Origin: Bacillus sp. FJAT-27245
Lineage (GTDB): Bacteria > Bacillota > Bacilli > Bacillales > Cytobacillaceae
DNA: 39,365 bases
NCBI RefSeq assembly: GCF_001273955.1
Contig: NZ_LIGI01000001.1
Location: forward strand, 1,911,112-1,950,476
Reading direction: 5' to 3'
In this document: in pieces, positions 1 through 8,072 of the stretch
Layout: each line of letters starts with the position of its first letter
Position numbering within the stretch: the first letter of the stretch is position 1
Position numbers and translations under genes: made by a program
Notes under the pieces: model-generated
The model's database searches: none
What the model was told of the DNA's origin: nothing
What the model saw: the letters and a program-made list of their open reading frames with translations, nothing else

Positions 1-27
1 AGGGGAGTGGCTTGTCGAAACGGTCTT
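1..27. repeat. Truncated end of a GAAGAC-type hairpin repeat
   Basis: The first bases read CTTGTCGAAACGGTCTT after a short G-rich stretch. This closely matches the right half of the hairpin units at 16993-17035 (CTTGTCTCGAAACGGTCTT). The left half would lie outside the window, so this is probably the last unit of another copy of that array family. The rest of 28-202 is AT-rich and shows no gene or clear signal. Confidence 0.5.
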
Positions 28-202
28 TAGAAATGGATTCAAGTCCACTTCGAGGATAATCGCATCTTAAATAGTCTTTTTACAAGGGTATGCTAGTAAA
101 TTGTTCGTGGTTGTGGGTGGATGAGAACGGCTCGGAAATAATTATGACAACGAATACGGTTCTTTAATGTATGAATTTAATATTCATATATCTGCTGGAT
201 AA

Positions 203-229
203 ATAAAAAAGAACGGCGATATGCCGTTC
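203..229 (-). terminator. Rho-independent terminator of the small secreted protein gene
   Basis: On the minus strand the stem GAACGGC-ATATC-GCCGTTC is followed at once by a run of T (seen as AAAAAA at 205-210 on the plus strand). It lies just past the stop of the gene at 248-604. Confidence 0.85.
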
Positions 230-247
230 CTGGATTCTTGAATTCTA

Positions 248-604
248 TTATTCTTGTGGAACCCCTGCGTATGTTCCATTGATAAACACATGGTATTCAA
301 CTTCTCCACTTGCATTAACAAAAGGAACCCCGATCATCACCAAAGCAGGAAAAGGATTAATAACCTCGACGGAATGCGCACCGTTCCAGCTGTACCCTTT
401 GGACCACAGATCGGCTTTAACCTCCTTGAAAACCTGGCTGCTCAGCAGACCCGCTACACTTACATTTCTGTCCGCTCCGGAAATAGGAACCCAGGTATGG
501 CAATCACAAGGTTCTTCCGCTGCCTGAACAGCATTCCCCGGTACAGCAAATACGCCAAATGCAAGTGCTCCGCTAAATAAAACTGCCAATAACTTTTTCT
601 TCAA
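248..604 (-). CDS. Small secreted protein of unknown function, CDC motif
   Basis: About 118 residues. A typical Sec signal peptide is visible: a Lys-rich start, a hydrophobic stretch (LLAVLFSGALAFGVFAV) and an AxA-like end (AVQAA). The mature protein begins with an acidic stretch containing CDC and continues into a compact alpha/beta-looking domain ending in VFINGTYAG. I start it at the TTG at 604 because the ribosome binding site GGGAGG sits only one base before the ATG at 610 but seven bases before the TTG. It has its own terminator. The pattern (LLSSQVFKEVKADL, then GY, then VPFVNASGE, then VFING) recalls secreted Firmicute precursor peptides, but I do not recognise the family and assign no function. 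The two Cys residues could form a disulfide or bind metal. Confidence 0.75.
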   Translation of the reverse strand: MKKKLLAVLFSGALAFGVFAVPGNAVQAAEEPCDCHTWVPISGADRNVSVAGLLSSQVFKEVKADLWSKGYSWNGAHSVEVINPFPALVMIGVPFVNASGEVEYHVFINGTYAGVPQE

Positions 605-827
605 TTTCATTCCTCCCTTTTTTTACTCCCTCTTCTTATTCTAGGAATCTTGGCAAAACCCTTCTTTTTTCGAGGAAAAAAGTGAGAAATTAAACAGAAT
701 ATGTCAGAATGGTGAAATGGTTGTAAAAAAATTTCCCAAGTAAAGTTTTTGAAACATGTGAACATTTTGTGACAAAAGACTATTTATTCTGTTAATATAG
801 AAAAAAGAGGAAGAAGAGGGTGGGGGA

Positions 828-1028
828 ATGGGCCGGGTTTTAAAGTTCTTTTATCTGGCGCTTGGGATTTATTGTTCGGTGAGTTTCGTTGTGCTTTTGT
901 TCAAGCATGAATATCAGCAAATGGTTTTGTCTTTTTTCTTGGCATTGTTCAATTTCGGACTTTATTCTCTATTTAAAAAGGAAGGCAGCGTTCCGCAGTT
1001 TCGGCTGATTAAAGGAGGGCGCAGATAG
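828..1028 (+). CDS. Small two-helix membrane protein, hypothetical
   Basis: 66 residues with two hydrophobic helices, about residues 6-24 and 30-47, then a basic tail (FRLIKGGRR). The ATG is preceded by GAAGAGGGTGGGGGA, an acceptable ribosome binding site. The gene is divergent from the secreted protein gene. No convincing terminator follows; the 52-bp repeat array begins 20 bases downstream. Family not recognised. Length, composition and ribosome binding site support a real gene, but nothing indicates its role. Confidence 0.6.
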   Translation: MGRVLKFFYLALGIYCSVSFVVLLFKHEYQQMVLSFFLALFNFGLYSLFKKEGSVPQFRLIKGGRR

Positions 1029-1047
1029 GGATATTCGTAGAAAGGTT

Positions 1048-1307
1048 TGAAGACAGTTTCAAAGATCGTTTCCGTTTGAAAGTGTCCTCATCAAGTGTAT
1101 GAAGACAGGTTCGAGGTGGGTTTTCCATTGGAAGTGTCTTCATTAAGGGTATGAAGACAGTTTCGGAGTAATATTCCCGTTGAAGGTGTCTTCATTAAAT
1201 GTATGAAGGCAGGTTCGGAATGGATTTTACTTTGAAAGTGTCTTCATTAAGGGTATGAAGGCAGTTTCTAAGCGAATAGTCCATTAAAAGTGTCTTCATC
1301 GATCTCG
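1048..1307. repeat. Tandem array, five 52-bp units with complementary ends
   Basis: Units begin with TGAAGACAG, TGAAGACAG, TGAAGACAG, TGAAGGCAG and TGAAGGCAG at 1048, 1100, 1152, 1204 and 1256, an exact 52-base period. Each unit contains TGTCTTCA (TGTCCTCA in the first) near its end. TGAAGACAGTTTC can therefore pair with GAAAGTGTCTTCA inside a unit, and TGTCTTCAT can pair with ATGAAGACA across a boundary with a 7-base loop. The middle of each unit is poorly conserved. The array lies between the 3' ends of two convergent genes. A 52-base period is not a multiple of 3, which argues against coding. The remaining 1308-1415 shows no gene. Confidence 0.9.
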
Positions 1308-1415
1308 TAACATTTATTCATCCTGGATGAAGAGCTTTTCAAAAGAAGTTTCCCAACATTTGTTTCTTAATCCTGGAGAGGAACGGCAATTATAAATAAA
1401 ACCCCGTTAGATGAC

Positions 1416-1452
1416 AAAAGCAGGCGCCCCGGAGGGAAGCCTGCTTTTTTTT
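1416..1452. terminator. Bidirectional terminator downstream of qoxD
   Basis: The stem GCAGGC/GCCTGC, with CCC/GGG inside, is followed by eight T on the plus strand. On the minus strand it is followed by TTTTG, just past the qoxD stop, so it should end the qox transcript and block reading from the repeat side. Confidence 0.8.
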
Positions 1453-1464
1453 ATAACAAAAGAA

Positions 1465-1767
1465 TTATCCGTGGGAGTGGCCGGATGTGAGGACCCAGAT
1501 GGATCCTGCGACGATGACGATGGCAAGGAAGAAAGCATAGATGATATTAATGACATTCGTCCTGCGGTCTTCGCCTTCCCTTAGGTGCATGAACATGAAC
1601 AGCTGGATGGCTGCCTGCACGAATGCAAGCGTGCCGATAAATGTCATAATTGTCTTAGCTGGAAGGGAGGTCTTGAGTGCCACCCACGCTGCCCCGAGTG
1701 TCAGGACGAGCGACATGAGAAATCCAATGACATGGCTGATAGGAAAACGATTCGTATGTTGATTCAT
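1465..1767 (-). CDS. qoxD: Cytochrome aa3 menaquinol oxidase subunit IV
   Basis: 100 residues with three predicted membrane helices, about residues 10-30, 40-58 and 70-92, matching the COX4/QoxD small-subunit family. The conserved core FVQAAIQLFMFMHLREGEDR is present. It has no cofactor of its own; in the family it helps assemble and stabilise subunit I. It is the last gene of the operon: its ATG directly follows the qoxC stop (TAAATG), which suggests translational coupling. It is somewhat shorter than the Bacillus subtilis protein (about 124 residues), mainly at the N-terminus. A terminator follows at 1416-1452. Confidence 0.93.
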   Translation of the reverse strand: MNQHTNRFPISHVIGFLMSLVLTLGAAWVALKTSLPAKTIMTFIGTLAFVQAAIQLFMFMHLREGEDRRTNVINIIYAFFLAIVIVAGSIWVLTSGHSHG

Positions 1768-2373
1768 TTAGTTCACCAACCCTGCTAAATACACGAATGT
1801 AAAAATGAAAATCCAAACAACGTCAAGGAAGTGCCAGTACAAGCCGAAGATGAATGCTTTACGGGCTGTGATTGGCGTTAGGCCGCGTTTCATCAGCTGG
1901 ATGATCAGCAGGATGGCCCAGCCGATACCAATTGTTACGTGAAGGCCATGCGTTCCAAGCAGGACGAAGAAGCTCGATAGGAACGCGCTTGTCTGCCAGG
2001 TTGCGCCTTCATGGACGTAATGGATGAATTCACGGACTTCCATGAACAGGAATCCTGCGCCGAGAAGGAGTGTCAGGATGAGCCAGAGGACCATGCCTTT
2101 CTTATTGCTCCGGCGCATTTCGTAAATTGAGATGCCCATTGTAAAGCTGCTTGCCAGCAACAGGAATGTTTGGATCAAGACATCCCTGACGATGAAAATG
2201 TCCTGCTGGGTCGGGCCGCCCGCATGGCGGTGGCCCAATACCCCGTATACACTGAATAGAGTTGCAAAGAGTACGATTTCAGCTCCAAGGAAGAGCCAGA
2301 AACCAAGGATGTTCATCCGGTTTTGTTCGGTTTGCAATTCAAGAGGCAATGCTGTGTTTGCATTAGCTGACAT
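1768..2373 (-). CDS. qoxC: Cytochrome aa3 menaquinol oxidase subunit III
   Basis: 201 residues with five predicted membrane helices, as expected for the short bacterial subunit III of heme-copper quinol oxidases. Family motifs include FWLFLGAEIVLFATLF near the N-terminus and GTHGLHVTIGIGW and YWHFLDVVWIFIF toward the C-terminus. Its ATG lies inside the end of qoxB (11-base overlap), so the two are probably translationally coupled. It forms part of the membrane oxidase complex that takes electrons from menaquinol and reduces oxygen to water. Confidence 0.95.
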   Translation of the reverse strand: MSANANTALPLELQTEQNRMNILGFWLFLGAEIVLFATLFSVYGVLGHRHAGGPTQQDIFIVRDVLIQTFLLLASSFTMGISIYEMRRSNKKGMVLWLILTLLLGAGFLFMEVREFIHYVHEGATWQTSAFLSSFFVLLGTHGLHVTIGIGWAILLIIQLMKRGLTPITARKAFIFGLYWHFLDVVWIFIFTFVYLAGLVN

Positions 2374-4339
2374 GGCTCTTCACTCCTTTGCTGTTTTTTC
2401 TCCACTTGCGTTCGGTTTCGATGATTTCGTCCTTATGGACATGGTAGCCTTCGTCATAGTCAAACGAACGGAAGGCAAGACCCGCAAATATGCCTAGTGC
2501 GGCAATTCCAGCGGCAATCGTCCATTCGAAGACGAGCAGGAAGCCTGCGATGCCGAAGATAACGCCCATGTAAATCGGAATCCAGGAATTCCCCGGCATG
2601 TGGATTTCCTCTACCTCTGAATCTTTCAAAGGCTGGATTTCATTGTTCTTTTTCATATGCCAGAAAGTATCAAGGCCTTTCACTTCAGGAATGCTGGCAA
2701 AATTGTAGTGCTGGACCGGTGTTGCAGTTGCCCATTCGAGCGTCCTTGCATCCCATGGGTCGTTGCCGACGTTCCGGTCCGCATGGCGCGCGCTGTAGTA
2801 AATGTTGTAGCAAAGCGCCGCGAAGCCTGCAGCCAGGATGAATGCGCCAATAGCGGATAGCATCATGAGCGGGCCGAAGCCTGTTTCCGGTGAATAGGTG
2901 TACGCGCGGCGTACAGCTCCGTCAAGGCCAAGGAAGAACATTGGCATGAATGTCAGGTTGAACCCGATGTTGAACAGCCAGAAATGCCATTTGCCGATTC
3001 GTTCGTTCAGCATGTAGCCGAACATTTTTGGCCACCAGTAATACAGCCCTGCGAAGATAGGGTACACAACCCCTGGAATCAATACGTAGTGGAAGTGCGC
3101 CACAAGGAACAATGTATTATGGTATTGGTAATCGGCTGCGGCCATTCCAAGCATAACGCCAGTTACCCCGCCAATCACGAATGTTGGTACGAATGCGAGA
3201 GACCACATCATCGGTGAAGTAAAGCTAATCCGGCCTTTTCTCATTGTGAATAGCCAGTTGAATATTTTAACTCCGGTCGGGATTGCGATTGCCATTGTCG
3301 TAATCGAGAAGATTGAGTTGGCTGCCGGGCTGTTGCCCATTGTATAGAAGTGGTGGACCCAGACGAGCATGCTCAATACGGAAATGACGATAATTGAACC
3401 GACCATTGATTTATAGCCATAAAGCGTTTTTCTCGCAAAAGTTGAAATGATGTCCGACAGCATTCCGAATGCCGGCAGGACAACGATGTAAACCTCCGGG
3501 TGGCCCCAAAGCCAGAAAAGGTTCGCCCAGAGCATGTCGATTCCGCCGCCGGAAACTGTGAAGAAGTGCGTTCCGAATACACGGTCGAATGTCATAAGTG
3601 CAAGGGCAACCGTAAAGATAGGGAAGCTTGCGGTAATGATGATCGATGTGATGAATGTTGTCCATGTGAACATCGGCATCCTTAACAATGTCATACCTTT
3701 TGTACGCATCTTCAGGATGGTGACAACAAAGTTAATACCAGTCATCAGCGTACCGGCCCCGGCGATCTGCAGGGAGACGGCATAAAAGTTGTTCCCGATT
3801 CCCGGGCTGAATTCCTTGCCGGCGAGCGGGAAGTAGGATGTCCAGCCGGCATCAGGCGAACCTCCGATCACAAAGCTCAGGTTGAAAAGCATCGCACCGC
3901 TGAATGTCAGCCAGAAGCTGAGCGCGTTCAGCTGCGGGAAGGCGACGTCCCTAGCACCAATCTGGAGAGGGACGGCAAAGTTCATAAGTCCGATCAAAAG
4001 CGGCATCGCAACGAACAAGATCATGATGACGCCGTGTGTCGTAAATACTTCATTATAGTGCTGCGCATTCAAAAACGAATTTTCCGGTACGGCTGTCTGG
4101 GCTCTCATCATCAAGCCGTCGACGCCGCCGCGGAAGAACATCAGGATCCCAACAAGGATGTACATAATCCCGATTTTCTTATGGTCAACCGTTGTGAGCC
4201 AGTTGGTCCATAGCCATTTCCATTTTTTAAAATAGGAAATGGCTGCCACTAGTCCGATACCAGTTAGGGCGATTGCAATTTGCGAGGCGAAGATCAGCGG
4301 ATCACCTGTAACGAAAAACTTGCTCCAATCAATGCCCAT
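2363..4339 (-). CDS. qoxB: Cytochrome aa3 menaquinol oxidase subunit I
   Basis: 658 residues; catalytic heme-copper subunit with about 14-15 membrane helices. Visible ligand motifs are THGVIMI (low-spin heme His), WLWGHPEVYIVVLPAFG (CuB His with the cross-linked Tyr), VHHFY (CuB His pair) and VAHFHYVLIPG (heme His pair). The subunit reduces O2 to water and pumps protons. The reading frame extends 5' into qoxA, but the start is the ATG at 4339 (MGIDWSKFF): GGAGGTGAG sits just upstream and the family normally begins there. It overlaps the qoxA stop by 11 bases (ATGGGCATTGA) and qoxC by 11, giving a tightly coupled operon. Confidence 0.97.
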   Translation of the reverse strand: MGIDWSKFFVTGDPLIFASQIAIALTGIGLVAAISYFKKWKWLWTNWLTTVDHKKIGIMYILVGILMFFRGGVDGLMMRAQTAVPENSFLNAQHYNEVFTTHGVIMILFVAMPLLIGLMNFAVPLQIGARDVAFPQLNALSFWLTFSGAMLFNLSFVIGGSPDAGWTSYFPLAGKEFSPGIGNNFYAVSLQIAGAGTLMTGINFVVTILKMRTKGMTLLRMPMFTWTTFITSIIITASFPIFTVALALMTFDRVFGTHFFTVSGGGIDMLWANLFWLWGHPEVYIVVLPAFGMLSDIISTFARKTLYGYKSMVGSIIVISVLSMLVWVHHFYTMGNSPAANSIFSITTMAIAIPTGVKIFNWLFTMRKGRISFTSPMMWSLAFVPTFVIGGVTGVMLGMAAADYQYHNTLFLVAHFHYVLIPGVVYPIFAGLYYWWPKMFGYMLNERIGKWHFWLFNIGFNLTFMPMFFLGLDGAVRRAYTYSPETGFGPLMMLSAIGAFILAAGFAALCYNIYYSARHADRNVGNDPWDARTLEWATATPVQHYNFASIPEVKGLDTFWHMKKNNEIQPLKDSEVEEIHMPGNSWIPIYMGVIFGIAGFLLVFEWTIAAGIAALGIFAGLAFRSFDYDEGYHVHKDEIIETERKWRKNSKGVKSHVS

Positions 4340-5336
4340 GGTGCTCACCTCCGTGTGAATCTTCTGAATCGGAACCATCATGGTTGTGTCCCGATTCATT
4401 CGTTCCTGCATCTTTGTTTTTGTAGTTGTTCTCGTCTTCGAAAATTTTCCCTGGCCATCCATGTCCGCGGTCATACATTTCAGGGTTCAGATAGTTTTTC
4501 GAATTATGGTCGGAATGGTCAACCCATTCAAGATGGGTATTGGAGTACGTTTCCCGGCCAAGATGGGAAGGCTCAAGTTTTTTATAGTACTCTTTCTCCG
4601 TCAGCTTCGGTGCTGTTTCCTTTACTTCCTTCACCCATTTGTCGAAGTCTTCATGGGTCATGGCTTGTACTTCGAATTGCTGTTCGGCGAAGCCCTGGCC
4701 ATTAAAGTTGGAATTCTTCCCGACGTAAGACCCTGGGTGGTCAGCAACAAGATAGAGCTGGGTTTCCGCATGGGCCATTGTGTATTTTTGTCCGCCAAGA
4801 GCTGGAATCCAGAAGCTGTTCATTGTTCCTGCCGAGGTCAATTTGAAATCGATCGGCCTGTCTTCAGGGATGTTCACATAGTTGACAGTCTCAATGCCCT
4901 GTTCAGGATAGCTGAAAATCCACTTCCAGTCGGCCGACGTCACTTTAATGACGAGCGGTTCCTTATTTTCATAGCCTTTAGGTATTTTTTCAGTCGCATA
5001 GATTGTTCTTACAGTCGGAATGGTCAATGCGATGATAATAATGATTGGGATAGCGGTCCAAATCGTTTCAAGGATTGCGCTCCCATGCTCCTCTGGTGGT
5101 TCATAGCCCATATTGTCCTTGCGTTCGCGGTACTTCCAGACAATATAGATGAACAGGGCAAACACTACCCCAACGACAAGAAGCATCAAGACAATCGAAT
5201 AGTTGATTAATCCCGTGATTTCCCTGGCTACAGGTCCCTGCGGGTTAAAGACAACCATGTTGTTTTCACAGCCTCCCAAAATGGAAATGGTAAAAACAGA
5301 AAGCAAAAATACTATGATTCCCTTTACCTTGCTCAC
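4329..5336 (-). CDS. qoxA: Cytochrome aa3 menaquinol oxidase subunit II, lipoprotein
   Basis: 335 residues. The N-terminus is a lipoprotein signal ending in the lipobox LGGC at about residue 23. Two membrane helices follow, then an extracytoplasmic cupredoxin domain. The CuA-binding Cys/His/Met set of cytochrome c oxidases is absent: the corresponding loop reads GSYVGKNSNFNGQGF. That identifies a quinol oxidase rather than a cytochrome c oxidase. The C-terminus carries a long tail rich in His, Asp, Glu and Ser (about the last 50 residues). First gene of qoxABCD; ribosome binding site AAAGGAGATG. Candidate operators lie at 5397-5416 and 5439-5454. Confidence 0.95.
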   Translation of the reverse strand: MSKVKGIIVFLLSVFTISILGGCENNMVVFNPQGPVAREITGLINYSIVLMLLVVGVVFALFIYIVWKYRERKDNMGYEPPEEHGSAILETIWTAIPIIIIIALTIPTVRTIYATEKIPKGYENKEPLVIKVTSADWKWIFSYPEQGIETVNYVNIPEDRPIDFKLTSAGTMNSFWIPALGGQKYTMAHAETQLYLVADHPGSYVGKNSNFNGQGFAEQQFEVQAMTHEDFDKWVKEVKETAPKLTEKEYYKKLEPSHLGRETYSNTHLEWVDHSDHNSKNYLNPEMYDRGHGWPGKIFEDENNYKNKDAGTNESGHNHDGSDSEDSHGGEHHGH

Positions 5337-5396
5337 TTTTTCATCTCCTTTTCTAGTAAAACAATATGTTCAATTAATCACAAACTATATTCCGAT

Positions 5397-5416
5397 TGTT
5401 CCATAAATATGGAACA
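5397..5416. promoter_or_regulatory. 20-bp perfect palindrome upstream of qoxA
   Basis: TGTTCCATAAATATGGAACA is a perfect inverted repeat, with 9-base arms around AA. On the minus strand a possible -10 TATAGT lies at 5389-5384, which would put the palindrome over the -35 and spacer region, as a repressor site would be. The regulator is unknown to me. The 12-base core CCATAAATATGG occurs again at 7716-7727. Confidence 0.55.
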
Positions 5417-5438
5417 TTGAATATAAGCAGCTCCTTAT

Positions 5439-5454
5439 TGTGACATTTATCACA
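5439..5454. promoter_or_regulatory. Fnr/Rex-type operator upstream of qoxA
   Basis: TGTGACATTTATCACA matches the TGTGA-N6-TCACA consensus of the CRP/FNR superfamily and also resembles Rex sites (TTGTGA...TCACAA). It lies about 103 bases upstream of the qoxA start, suitable for oxygen or redox control of the oxidase. Which regulator binds cannot be decided from the sequence. Confidence 0.6.
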
Positions 5455-5691
5455 CTTAAAGGTCAACGCTATTTTAACATAAATATTTATGAAATTAATC
5501 ATGGTAAATGTGAACAAAATATGAAAACAATAATTGTAAATTCATTCCCATTGATGCACTAGTTATGGAAAAATTATGCCTATTGTTAGCCGCAATAATA
5601 ATGAAATGCGCACGCGGCAAAAATCGAATAATTTGTGAATCTTTCAGATTGCTTGTACCATAAAGGTAAAATATTTCTGTTGGAGGCATGT

Positions 5692-6543
5692 ATGGAAAAG
5701 GACTTATATTTGCTTGGGAAAAAATTGGAGGAACGGAGATTTGAGATTGCCAAAAAAGTCCACGATATCAGGCTTTCGGAAGCAACATTTGAGCAAAGGC
5801 GGCTCCTGTCTTCCACGATAGATGAAGAGGAAATTATTAAGATTCGGGCAAATTTTATATCCCTTTTTGCCGAAACGCTCATTCACGGGCTGAGCAAGGA
5901 AGAAGCATACGCGAAAATAGAGCAATGGGGCAAGGAAACCGGGGAATTTACGTATAGCCTTGGCATCCCCCTAAATGAGGCGTTGAAAGATACGAGCTAT
6001 TACCGGATGTTTATCATTGATGTGCTGGAAGAGGAAATTGAGAACCACAATATGGGCATCAAGACAGTGTTTGCTGTGTCGAGGAAAATTGATCCGCTTC
6101 TCGATCATGCCGTCTATTGCTTCAGCCTTACATATGTCCATTATTTTCAGAAAAATCTCGAATCCTCAAAAACAGCTTTTCTCGAGCTTTCAGTACCTGT
6201 TGTCCCGCTCATGAATGGAATCGCCATCCTGCCCCTGATCGGGAACATTGATACGGAAAGGGCGCAGCTGATCATGGAGGAATCGCTCCAGGAGGCTGTA
6301 AGGCTAAAGCTGACAACGCTCATTTTCGATCTTTCCGGTGTCATGATCGTCGACACAATGGTTGCCGACCAGTTGTTCAAGGTCATCGGTGCCCTCGAAC
6401 TTCTCGGCGTCAAGTCGATGTTGACAGGGATCCGGCCGGAAATTGCCCAGACGGTCATCAAGATGGGCATCGATTTCAGGAATGTTGTCATTAAAGCCAC
6501 CCTGCAGCAGGCGTTCGAAGAGATTGATCGTATGGAACAATAA
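5692..6543 (+). CDS. RsbR-family stressosome protein with C-terminal STAS domain
   Basis: About 283 residues. The first ~150 residues are helical, like the non-heme globin-like sensor domain of RsbR paralogues. The C-terminal ~115 residues form a STAS domain (VPVVPLMNGIAILPLIGNID through to the end). The two conserved phosphorylatable threonine regions are present: DLSGVMIVDTMVA and LTGIRPEIAQT. RsbR proteins form the stressosome with RsbS and hold RsbT until stress, which releases RsbT to activate sigma-B. I start at the ATG at 5692, five bases after GGAGG (5682-5686); a GTG upstream at 5635 has no ribosome binding site. No rsbS or rsbT is adjacent, so this is a stand-alone paralogue. Confidence 0.9.
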   Translation: MEKDLYLLGKKLEERRFEIAKKVHDIRLSEATFEQRRLLSSTIDEEEIIKIRANFISLFAETLIHGLSKEEAYAKIEQWGKETGEFTYSLGIPLNEALKDTSYYRMFIIDVLEEEIENHNMGIKTVFAVSRKIDPLLDHAVYCFSLTYVHYFQKNLESSKTAFLELSVPVVPLMNGIAILPLIGNIDTERAQLIMEESLQEAVRLKLTTLIFDLSGVMIVDTMVADQLFKVIGALELLGVKSMLTGIRPEIAQTVIKMGIDFRNVVIKATLQQAFEEIDRMEQ

Positions 6544-6722
6544 TGTAAAGCCGTTGCAGCTGGTTGAATTTTGGATAAACATATACGCCATTGTTTGCTG
6601 CCCATTACAAGCAACATAAATTTTTCACATTTTTGGAAAAAAGGCTCTCGCTTTTTCTCTGATAATTCACTATACTTAAAAAGTAATTTAGCAAGTACAT
6701 AGTGTAAGAGAGAAGGCTTGGC

Positions 6723-7562
6723 ATGTGGTTCTTGGCGGCAATCGTGACAACGGTTTGTTTCGGAGTCAATAACGCAATCTTCAAATGGAGTACCGGAAAA
6801 GGGTATTCAAAAGTTTCGCTGCAGTTTTTCTTTTATTTAACGGCATTTATCCTGTCGCTTGGGTATGGGTTTTCAGCCGGGGACTTAAATTTTTCTGCCA
6901 TATCCGTCCTGCTCGGCGCGGCGATTGGAATCCTGAATGCAAACGGAAATATCCAAATGTCCAAGGCCTATGAGAAGGGGCCGGCGAGCCTGACTTCGCC
7001 GATTATCTCGTCCAATGCGGTATTTCCCGTCCTTTGCGCGGGACTCATTTTCGACGAACATATTAGCGCCATGCAGTGGGTCGGCATTCTGATTATCCTT
7101 TCATCTGTTGCAGCCATCCAATATACGCCGGCGAGGGGAAAAGAAAAGGCCGATTACTACGCCTGGATTTACCGGATTGCCCTGGCCATTTTATCGTTTG
7201 GCGCGCTTGGGATATTAATGAAGCTAGGATCCACGATGAGCTTCAGCTCTATCAGCATGCTTGTCGCGATGTACGGCGGCGGAAGCCTGTATTTATTGTT
7301 TTCCATCCTTGCCGGAAAGGAAACAGCCAGGAAACAGGAGATGAAAACGGGTGCGGTCGTTGGCCTGATAAGCGTTTTCGGATACAGCAGTTATTTTTTC
7401 GCCCTGAAAACCGGGGTCGCAAGCATCATCTTCCCGCTGATCAGCCTCAATTGTTTAATCGTCGTGTTCACGGGATGCGTCATCTTTAAAGAAAGAATCC
7501 GTGCCTATCAGCTCGTTGGTGTTCTTTCAGCGCTGTTAGGGATCGTCCTTATAAAAATGTGA
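6723..7562 (+). CDS. DMT-superfamily (EamA-type) transporter
   Basis: 279 residues with ten hydrophobic helices arranged as two homologous halves of five, the usual EamA/RhaT-like layout. The first half begins FLAAIVTTVCFGVNNAIFKW and the second near AWIYRIALAILSFGALGILM. Such proteins export or import small metabolites; the substrate cannot be predicted. ATG start with AGAGAAGG upstream; its own terminator follows at 7572. It stands alone as a transcription unit. Confidence 0.88.
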   Translation: MWFLAAIVTTVCFGVNNAIFKWSTGKGYSKVSLQFFFYLTAFILSLGYGFSAGDLNFSAISVLLGAAIGILNANGNIQMSKAYEKGPASLTSPIISSNAVFPVLCAGLIFDEHISAMQWVGILIILSSVAAIQYTPARGKEKADYYAWIYRIALAILSFGALGILMKLGSTMSFSSISMLVAMYGGGSLYLLFSILAGKETARKQEMKTGAVVGLISVFGYSSYFFALKTGVASIIFPLISLNCLIVVFTGCVIFKERIRAYQLVGVLSALLGIVLIKM

Positions 7563-7571
7563 GTTTAGAAG

Positions 7572-7602
7572 GCTTCCCGCCTAAGCGCGGGGAGCTTTTT
7601 TC
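7572..7602 (+). terminator. Terminator after the DMT transporter
   Basis: The stem GCTTCCCGC / GCGGGGAGC (one T-G pair) with a 6-base loop is followed by seven T. Confidence 0.9.
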
Positions 7603-7768
7603 TATAAGTATGATGTTAAAAGCCTCTTTTTGAAAAATAACCAATTCGCCACAACTTTATGAATGAAATGTTAACATATCAATTATTGACTATGAAGCAG
7701 CCTCTTCTTCCTTTACCATAAATATGGATAAGTTTCATTTTTACTTTTACGGGAAAGGGGGCGAGAGC

Positions 7769-8002
7769 ATGGTCGTATCCGGCTATTACGTTGAAACAAT
7801 CGAGGGCCAGGCTTTATCGGCAGCAATCGCGATAAGCAAAATCAAGGGCGTCGATGTACGCCACATTGAAGAAGACAAGAAAATCATGGTAACAATCGAA
7901 AGTGATACTCCCGGCCAAAACGAAACCATTTCCGATTCCCTTAAACATATAGAAGGTGTGTTAAGCACATCCGTTGTGTTCAGCAATTACAATGGAATAT
8001 AG
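7769..8002 (+). CDS. NapD-like chaperone
   Basis: 77 residues. The sequence VVSGYYVETIEGQ, then KIKGVDVRHIEEDKKIMVTIE, then a helix and a last strand (GVLSTSVVFS), follows the ferredoxin-like pattern of NapD. NapD binds the twin-arginine signal of the periplasmic molybdoenzyme NapA and controls its export. I start at the ATG at 7769 because GAAAGGGGGCGAG precedes it; the in-frame ATG at 7724 would add 15 residues and lacks a site. No molybdoenzyme gene is in the window, so the client must be elsewhere. Assignment rests on pattern and size, so moderate confidence. Confidence 0.65.
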   Translation: MVVSGYYVETIEGQALSAAIAISKIKGVDVRHIEEDKKIMVTIESDTPGQNETISDSLKHIEGVLSTSVVFSNYNGI

Positions 8003-8072
8003 AGGTTCCGGTACAATGCATGTTTCCTGCGATTCCCGGGATACTAGGGGAAAAGGAACATGAGGTGTGCAG

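Noticed and set aside
4340-4474. Longer qoxB start (46 extra residues)
   Set aside because: The extension lies within qoxA in another frame, and the ATG at 4339 has a clear GGAGGTGAG site and the expected family start.
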